Below the pieces are notes generated by a model. It was not told the origin of the DNA. It did no database searches and worked only from the letters and a program-made list of their open reading frames with translations. The position numbers and the translations under genes are program-made. Positions 57,649 to 64,000 of a stretch of DNA of 64,000 nucleotides are shown here, piece after piece (position 1 is the stretch's first letter; each line of letters starts with the position of its first letter). Source of the stretch: Panaeolus papilionaceus (Eukaryota; Basidiomycota; Agaricomycetes; Agaricales); NCBI GenBank assembly GCA_015501605.1, contig JADNRZ010000027.1, positions 62,001 through 126,000 of the forward strand, read 5' to 3'.

Positions 57649-58620
57649 GACATTGTGCAATCACAGCCTATTTCCAACATCATTTATTCATTGAATTTCT
57701 AGTGAATCCACCCTGCTCCCATCGCGGTGTGCATCTCACACCTCCTCTCACATTGTACCCTCATTCAGCCATGAACTTCAAGGAATTCAAGGTATTGACT
57801 CATACATTAGATACAGGAGCAATAGCGATGAACTTATGCTATTGTTCTACTAAATTGCACTGAAAACGCAGACGATAAATACATGAAGGACGATGATGGA
57901 GATACAGGCGAGGTTTACAGATATCATAAATCTAGTCTAAACCAGTTGACCATGACCAACGCCTCGCTGAGCGTTCTGGTATCATAGCACCAAGGCCTTG
58001 TTCTTCCTCTGTACATCCTCGTCCTCATGACTTTCGTAGCGCGACCCAGTGAACATTGACAGGCTGAGAGGAAAACCTGACAGCACACGAGAAATACAAG
58101 CGCCATTTAATTTGAGAGGTTCTGGGATTTAGCGTGAATGAGAATGAGCCATTGGGGTGGTGCGAGGAGCAGAACGAGTTAGTGGAGTGATGTTAACATT
58201 GATACTACGCTGGAAGAGGTTGAAGGGTTATCTAAAGCTGGTAGGGAAGGGGTGGAATGCGAATCTAGGGAGCTCGCAAGTTAAGTCTTGGAGGTGGTAC
58301 TGGAGAATGATAACGCGATTAATGACGAGATCATAAGCATCAGGATACCCATGCCAAGCTGATGCGTCGCAGGGAAGAGATTGACCTCCTGAGGCGGTCA
58401 GCGTCCTCCTCCCCGCGCGTCTCTCTCACTCGCATCCCCGCTCTCCCTGTTGGACTCCTACACTTGCGACGGCTTTCCCTTCGGAGCGCGTGAGCGAAAA
58501 AAACCGTCGTTTCACAGAACCAGTGGTGGTGATGATCTCGTGTCTTTGGGTGATAAGCGTGAGGATGAGAGGAGAAGTGAATGTGAAACAAAGCGGCATC
58601 TAATAAACGGAATAAACCAA
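57649..58620. repeat. V5 block, truncated
   Basis: From about 57930 the sequence matches the start of V2 and V4 (gccttgttcttcc, catcctcgtcctcat) but breaks off at about 58600, directly before U5. No gene. Confidence 0.5.
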
Positions 58621-61600
58621 GTGATCTGATTCAGAGTCAGTACTCAAACAGCTAAGAGACCCAGACAAATATTACTCACAGATACATCCCGCACAAATGA
58701 GTCATAATGTCTGTAACCCGTGATGACGGCTCGCCCCAAAGCTCCCTTCATGATCCGACTCCGCCATCCTCTCTTACTGTCTCTCTACTAACCCAAACGT
58801 ATCCATCCACATCCCAACCATTTTTCCACTCGCACCCTCAACAGTAATCGTACTCAGAGTTATCATGACTCCATCGTAGTTACCACTCCCACTTCTGTCT
58901 GACCCCGACCCTGAACCCAGTCCGACAATCCGCCGACCTTCAACAACGACGCTTCCTGGACCGTCAGCAACACCTAGAGCCAACAAAAGTCAATGAAAGG
59001 CGGGATAAGATGACAATGTTCCTCTTACAAAAGGAGTGAGGTCCACCCGTGGATCCAGGCTTCTGGTAGCGGCCAAAGTGACCGTGATTCCACCCCGCCA
59101 TCACAGTTTCCTCTCCCAACGGCAACATCACCCTTTCAACTCTAGCTGGAGCAGTGTGGGGTATTGATATTCAACGTCAAAGCCCATAATGCACGTCCAT
59201 TCGTCATGGAATCGTAGTATGTACAGAGGAGGGGATAAAATCCAGAGTAAAGTTGCATGACGTGATGGGTGTGTTTTCGCTGTCGGAGGGGATGAGATCG
59301 TGACCACGTGTTATGGTGCTGGAGAGTCGTGATATGGTTTCTGGGTGTCTGAAAAAGCTCAGGGCAATTAATGGACGTGAATTGAGGACGTGTAGAGGGA
59401 AAGTCATCGCGGGTATTCAGAGAAGGGAGTGACGCCTTGACATGGTACGATCGCAGGCCGGGTCAAAGAATCAACCCCTTCGTTTTTCATCGTCACCGTC
59501 GTTTAGACTTATTATACGCCTAGATTGTGTTGGTGCCATTTGTCGCATAAGAATATAGGAGAGAGGGGGAAACAGACATTACAGCCGGCAGTCTTTAGTG
59601 TAGGAATGAGTCGATGAAATGGATTGAAGAACCATGATGGGTGGGCTCACCAGTAATATCAGAATCCATATTTCCACCGTATCGTTCTCCCTAAACCTTT
59701 CATAACCAAAGGCTAAGCGCTAGATGCTGAGGGGTGGTGTCACATCCACCAGCTTGAAATTCCGTTCCAGGAGGTCCATCTCCTCTCTGTCGTATTCCAA
59801 TACGAGACTGACGCTTCCCATTCCAACTCTGAACGCAATATCTGGTCCCAGCACAGAATAAAGAACAGCTGTCTTTGTTGAACTCATAATCCTCTTCTCC
59901 CCCTTCACTACCTATCCTAGGACTCTTGATTTGAACGACGGCAACTCCTACGCTCGCTCGCTATAGACTCGAATCTGCCTATAGAGGGTGTAAGTGACAA
60001 GAACCGTTCTTTACGTCCGTACTCACCAACGTCGTAGACGTTTCCTTCCCCGTTTCCTTCCCCGTCTCCTCTCTCTTCTTCAGTTCTTCCATCCCTTTCT
60101 CCCAATTTCCCTTTCCACTCATGGCAACAACCTCCCCCTCCACACCCACTTATCACCCGCACCAACACGGCCAAACTGCCCCCTTCCCTCGTAATCTCCG
60201 CTATATGTGATATCGCGTCGTGACAGGTAAGGATGCATCGTTTGAGGTGTTTTGGTGAGGGTTAGGACAGCAAGGTGCGGGTACTGGTGCGTTTGGAACG
60301 TGAACGTGAGGGGATGGGGGATGAGGATATGGGATTGGAATGGTGCGGCAAAAGCAGAGCCGGAGGTTTTGGGTTATCTCATCCTGACGCTGGTGTCATC
60401 TGAATCCCTCTCCTTCACGTCCTCTTTGCCTCGTTTCTACCACGTCTGATGTCACCACGACAACTCGTACGGCTGAGGGCGGGACTTGACGAGGTAGAGG
60501 AGCTGGAGCTCGGGCGGTGATCACTTAGAGTCTTGTTGAACGGGTGTGGACACAGGGAGAGAGGAGATTGAGTGGTTGCAGGAGAACTTGGGGGTGATTG
60601 ACGAGTAGTAGTGGTTGACAAAATCGCAGAAGGTAATGGTGATGAGTGGCGTACGATAATGGGTGTGGTCAAAGCTGGAGATGGAGCAGAAGTTGAAGCA
60701 GACGATGGGGTGCAGATTTACTACACAGATCGCGTCCACCGGACTACTTGCTATATTCCACGAAGAGCTTAGTTGGACGGCGAAATTTGTGACTGCGCTC
60801 CAGAAGATGCAGTGGTGAGTGGAAATGAGCGTGTTCCTGAAACTGGAGCTAAAGCACTGGGCTCCCAAAAAGCAGTTGTTGACGAGGTCGTCGTCATAAA
60901 TGAGTCGTTGCTGCGAGACTAGAGGACTGGGGACTGAGGATGTTAATTTTTATCCTTCTTGAAGAAGAATTAGCGAGGGGTCGGCGAACACTCAACCCCA
61001 CAACTGTGACAGCCCCAACTCCAACTACTGGTCTTGCTCCAGCTCCTCCAATCGTTGTTCCAGCCGCACCAGGACCTCACGTACTCGCCACTTTACCGCA
61101 AGTAAAGTTGGTCATTCTGATAGCAGTCCTTGGCACAGTGGGTGATTTCAAGGAGGGGAATGACGTGGTTGTGTCTAGAGCGTATATACGCTGGGGTTGT
61201 GAAAGGACATCAGAGGAGTCACAGCAGAACTTGTGGCGTATACGGTAGACTGGCAGGGTTATAACGTTAGAGGACCACCGCAGGTAGATTTCAAGTGCCA
61301 AAGAAAGTAGTATTGTTGTGCCTAAATACACTGAAAGATTTTAAGTGGCGTCAGGGCCAGGTCAAGCAAAGGGAAACCAGGATAACTCACTCACGTATAT
61401 GAACTTCAAACCCTTTGAAAAAAGACGATACAACCCAACAGCGTGAACCGTGTTCAACGTGTTGTCGACAGGTCGAGCAAATAACCCATCCAAATAAATC
61501 ATCGATTGCATTTTCATTATCTCTTCGACCAAGGATTTCAAGATATATTTTAAATTATGAAATAAGGGAGCGCAGGAGGCAAAAAAGGAGGCCGGTGGTC

Positions 61601-61690
61601 GTCAATGAGGAGAGAAGTGTGACGACATGAGCTGAAGTGCAAGTTGGGATTTCCAAATTTGGAGATTGCGCATGACGGGCCACGGCACGT
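58620..61690 (-). pseudogene. U5 block: most diverged copy, without a GTPase gene after it
   Basis: The last exon is recognisable at 58700-58986 (GVADGPGSVVVEGRRIVGLG to MWMDTFGLVERQ, then stop). Upstream pieces are reduced (59204-59407, 60415-60672 Ser/Thr/Pro-rich, 60521-60868). Extra V-like sequence seems to be embedded near 59880-60250. The block ends in the same promoter-side sequences that precede the GTPases elsewhere, but the GTPase gene itself is absent. Confidence 0.4.
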
Positions 61691-62640
61691 GCGCATTTGT
61701 GCCAGTGATAACGCGATTGATGACGACATCATATACATCGGCATACGGATGCCAAGCTCATGCGTCGGAGGGAATGGATTGACCTCCTCAGGCGGTCACA
61801 TGCACAGTCCGCCTCCTCGCGCGAGTCTCTCACTCGAATCCCCGCTCTCCCTGACAACGACATCACCCACTTTCTCTACCTCATCGTCTCTCACCCCTCT
61901 CTTCTCCCTCTTCACGGACTAACCCAGAACTCTCGCTTCGAACCATTTCGACTCCTACACTTGCGGTGACTTTCCCTTCGGAGCGCGTAAGCGACAAAAA
62001 CCGTCGTTTCATAGAACCAGCGGTGGTGATGATCTTGTGTCTTTCTCTTCCGACTCGTTTTCGCCTCGCATTTAGCCTCGACTACCGCCTCCTCTTCTCC
62101 CTCCCTCCTCAATTCGCTCAATCACTCTCCTTCACCTCCTTTTCCCGTCTTCGCCCGTTCTTCCTCAGGGTACGCATCGGTCGTCCTTTGGTGAGAGAAG
62201 AGCGGGTGATACATGTGATGGTGGCGTTATTGACTCGGAAGCCAGAGGTGGCATAGTTAGTGTTCAAGTTGGGAGCGCAGATGCGGGTGCAGCAGGGTGT
62301 GAGGGACTAGGGATAGGATGGAGCGGGGGAATCAGAGCCGATTGTGAAGCGTGCAGGTAATGATTCACGTTCACTTCACTCTCGCTCTCGTTCTCGTCAA
62401 CAACAATCCCGATCTTTCTACTCAGCGACGCGGGCGCTTCATCCTTCCCATTCAGATCTTGCACCCTGTCGTCTCTCGCTCTCCCCTTTCCACCGGAGCT
62501 CGCGGTTTCACCAAAATCCTCTAAAGCTCTGCCCATAATCCCAACCAACACCGAACTGCCTCGTACACTCGTGATTGGTATAAATCGAGCGGGGCGTGGC
62601 GCTTTGTGAGATGTCTCATGGCGGTGATGAGACCTGTGTA
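61690..62640 (-). repeat. V6 block, end of the array
   Basis: Similar to V2/V4: cactcgaatccccgctctcc at 61833, and a truncated minus-strand linker at 62264-62551 (GRALEDFGETASSGGKGRAR). Last recognisable array sequence in the window. Confidence 0.5.
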
Positions 62641-63906
62641 TTTACGGCCTCGAGAGCGCACCTCCCAACGTCAGTAAGCAGGAGAGTAATAGAACAGGGA
62701 AGGGAACGTACCGTGACACCCTACAAAACCTCCCGAGCGCCTGTTCGCCGACCGCTCCCAGCAAGTACCAAATCCGGCATTGAGCCTGGACAAGGTGCTT
62801 GGCTTGTTGAACACGAGTCACAAACGATCATGAATTGATTCGCAGTGAATAGGTGACATGAGACTGGGCCCTACAGGGATTTGGGTGGTACACATGTCTA
62901 ATCGCTAGAGGCACCCGAAACGTGTGGTCTCTCGTGCGCGTGTGGAACTTATTATTAAGAGTTGGACGGACGGATGATGAGAGGTTCAACGGCTTTGAAG
63001 TGACGGAGCCAAGTAAGGAGGTGGTGAAGTGGCCTGAAGAGAATGGGTAGCGCGCATTACATGAGACCATCAAGCCGAGAGCCGGGATGCGAGTTGGTTG
63101 TGTAACGATAGCGCAAAAAAGTCAGTCGCAGCTCGTTCAACGAGGACTTGCACCGCGTAACTCCAATTGGGGAATGTGGCTACGTTCAAGCTGTGTGCAG
63201 CAAAAGCGAGACTGGTAAACCGTAACACAGGAAGGGGTTCTGGAATCGATGACGTTGTAGCTTGCAAAGCACGAAAGGACAGGTACTCAAATTTAAAACA
63301 TGGGTGACTTGAAGGGAGGTAGAGTCCGAAACTTATCTTATCTGAACCACGATTGCATGCAAACCACACCAACATCGCAAGCCCCTGGCCTGTCCGCTCA
63401 CCCGACATCCCCCGCGGGCGATTAGCTTTGCTTTACGCTCTACACGCTTCCCTCCCCTACTTGCACCCTCTTCATTAGTGCACTTTTCGGGAGAAATAAG
63501 CCACCAAAAATTCTTGGGTCACATCCACCTTTTCTTTTTCATTGCGCACCGCGTGCAACATTCTTCTCCTCCCACGTTCTACTCTGACCTCGTCCAAAAC
63601 TCGGCAGAGAGAAGCACTTTTCACTCCAAAATAGAAATCAGCCAATCACACACTGTGCAACTCATATTTAAAAATATCGGACCCTTATATTTGAAAACAT
63701 TCACGACACTGGGAAGGATGGAGAGATCCAGCTGAACAAAAATATCAATGTGTCACTTCAGAAGAATGGCTGTGAACACAAAAATACGGATCGTTGTGCA
63801 ATACATAGGATTAGGCCTGTCAGTTACTCCTTTCCTCTAACCCTCCTCTCATCAACTGAGCACCATCTGCACTTTCCGAGTCTGGCCTGTCCTCATCACT
63901 TTTCTC
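62641..63906. other. Intergenic, outside the array
   Basis: No supported gene. A 112-codon minus-strand frame (63070-63408) starts with ATG but shows no motif or homologue I recognise. Pyrimidine-rich sequence at 63820-63900 precedes the ATG at 63907 and could be its leader. Confidence 0.4.
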
Positions 63907-64000
63907 ATGGAATTGCCTAAACTTGACAACATTAGACTCAACGGCGGTGACATTTCTATCCAACCAGTGACTGGTCGTATCCCCCAGGCCTCGTACATAT
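63907..64000 (+). CDS. Possible start of a gene cut by the window end
   Basis: ATG in a ctcATGG context after a pyrimidine-rich stretch. The frame is open to the window end (31 codons, MELPKLDNIRLNGGDISIQP). The even, non-repetitive composition looks coding, but nothing can be said of function. Confidence 0.4.
   Translation, partial: MELPKLDNIRLNGGDISIQPVTGRIPQASYI

Larger units (their letters stand above)
16056..62640. repeat. Degenerate segmental array of 7-9 kb units (V block, U block, GTPase gene)
   Basis: The same ordered blocks recur with moderate divergence. The sequence cccgcacaaatgagtcat and its variants, marking the start of each U block, recur near 17910, 36023, 44720, 51680 and 58690. 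The motif ggtccacc(n)gtggatccagg recurs near 18267, 36368, 45062, 52025 and 59040. The spacing of 7.0-8.7 kb is disturbed only by the F-box/Plavaka block between units 1 and 2. Units alternate in type: V1 resembles V3, V2 resembles V4, GTPases 1 and 3 share one C-terminus and 3' flank, and GTPases 2 and 4 share another. A two-unit module therefore probably duplicated as a whole. Minus-strand Ser/Pro-rich gene remnants occupy V and U; most plus-strand open frames there are antisense shadows. Confidence 0.75.

Noticed and set aside
63070..63408. 112-codon minus-strand frame with ATG
   Set aside because: No motif, no splice context and no neighbour evidence; expected by chance in this composition.

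Overview
The window reads as nuclear DNA of a basidiomycete fungus, most likely an Agaricomycete. Recovered genes have many short introns (about 50-75 bp, GT...AG). The gene content is typical of mushrooms: a Plavaka transposase, a fungal Tnp2 (CACTA) transposase, an F-box/LRR-type protein and a family of small P-loop GTPases. There is almost no single-copy housekeeping DNA. The window is a transposon graveyard (1-14.7 kb) next to a degenerate segmental array (about 16-62.6 kb), with one large intact transposon in the middle.

Region 1 (1-14.7 kb): nested transposons. A very young LTR element (318-2083) has LTRs identical by eye and a perfect 5-bp target duplication. Its only gene encodes a KH-domain RNA-binding protein. 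A Tnp2-type CACTA transposase gene follows (3153-13195). It is broken by a solo LTR (4054-4460), by premature stops and deletions, and by a 6.3-kb palindromic Tc1/mariner-like element (5100-11401). That element has about 967-bp terminal inverted repeats, a DDE transposase gene and a convergent accessory gene, each killed by a single in-frame TGA. Its left arm is itself interrupted by a 1246-bp inverted-repeat element (5176-6421). At 13614-14742 lies a non-autonomous relative of the Plavaka element described next.

Region 2 (26.3-35.6 kb): an F-box gene split by a 7749-bp Plavaka transposon (27498-35246). The transposon has inverted termini TGTCGGAAAAATCAC and a GT target duplication. It carries an apparently intact 11-exon, 988-aa transposase, a divergently transcribed intact 5-exon, 412-aa gene, and a 2-exon, 185-aa coiled-coil gene. 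A 313-bp MITE sits inside one transposase intron. The two halves of the F-box gene rejoin in frame (496 codons plus stop).

Region 3 (about 16-62.6 kb): an array of 7-9 kb repeat units. Each unit consists of two related blocks (V and U) carrying remnants of minus-strand Ser/Pro-rich genes, then a plus-strand P-loop GTPase gene. Four GTPase genes (21.6, 39.9, 48.2 and 55.5 kb) are all intact with identical exon structure (358, 341, 341 or 344 aa). The minus-strand companions appear frameshifted wherever they can be followed. The units alternate in type (A-B-A-B), judged by GTPase C-terminus, 3' flank and V block, which suggests duplication of a two-unit module. The F-box gene and its Plavaka insertion lie between the V and U blocks of unit 2. 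A fifth unit has lost its GTPase.

The last 1.3 kb is outside the array. It ends in what may be the first codons of another gene (63907 onward). No tRNA, rRNA or CRISPR was recognised.
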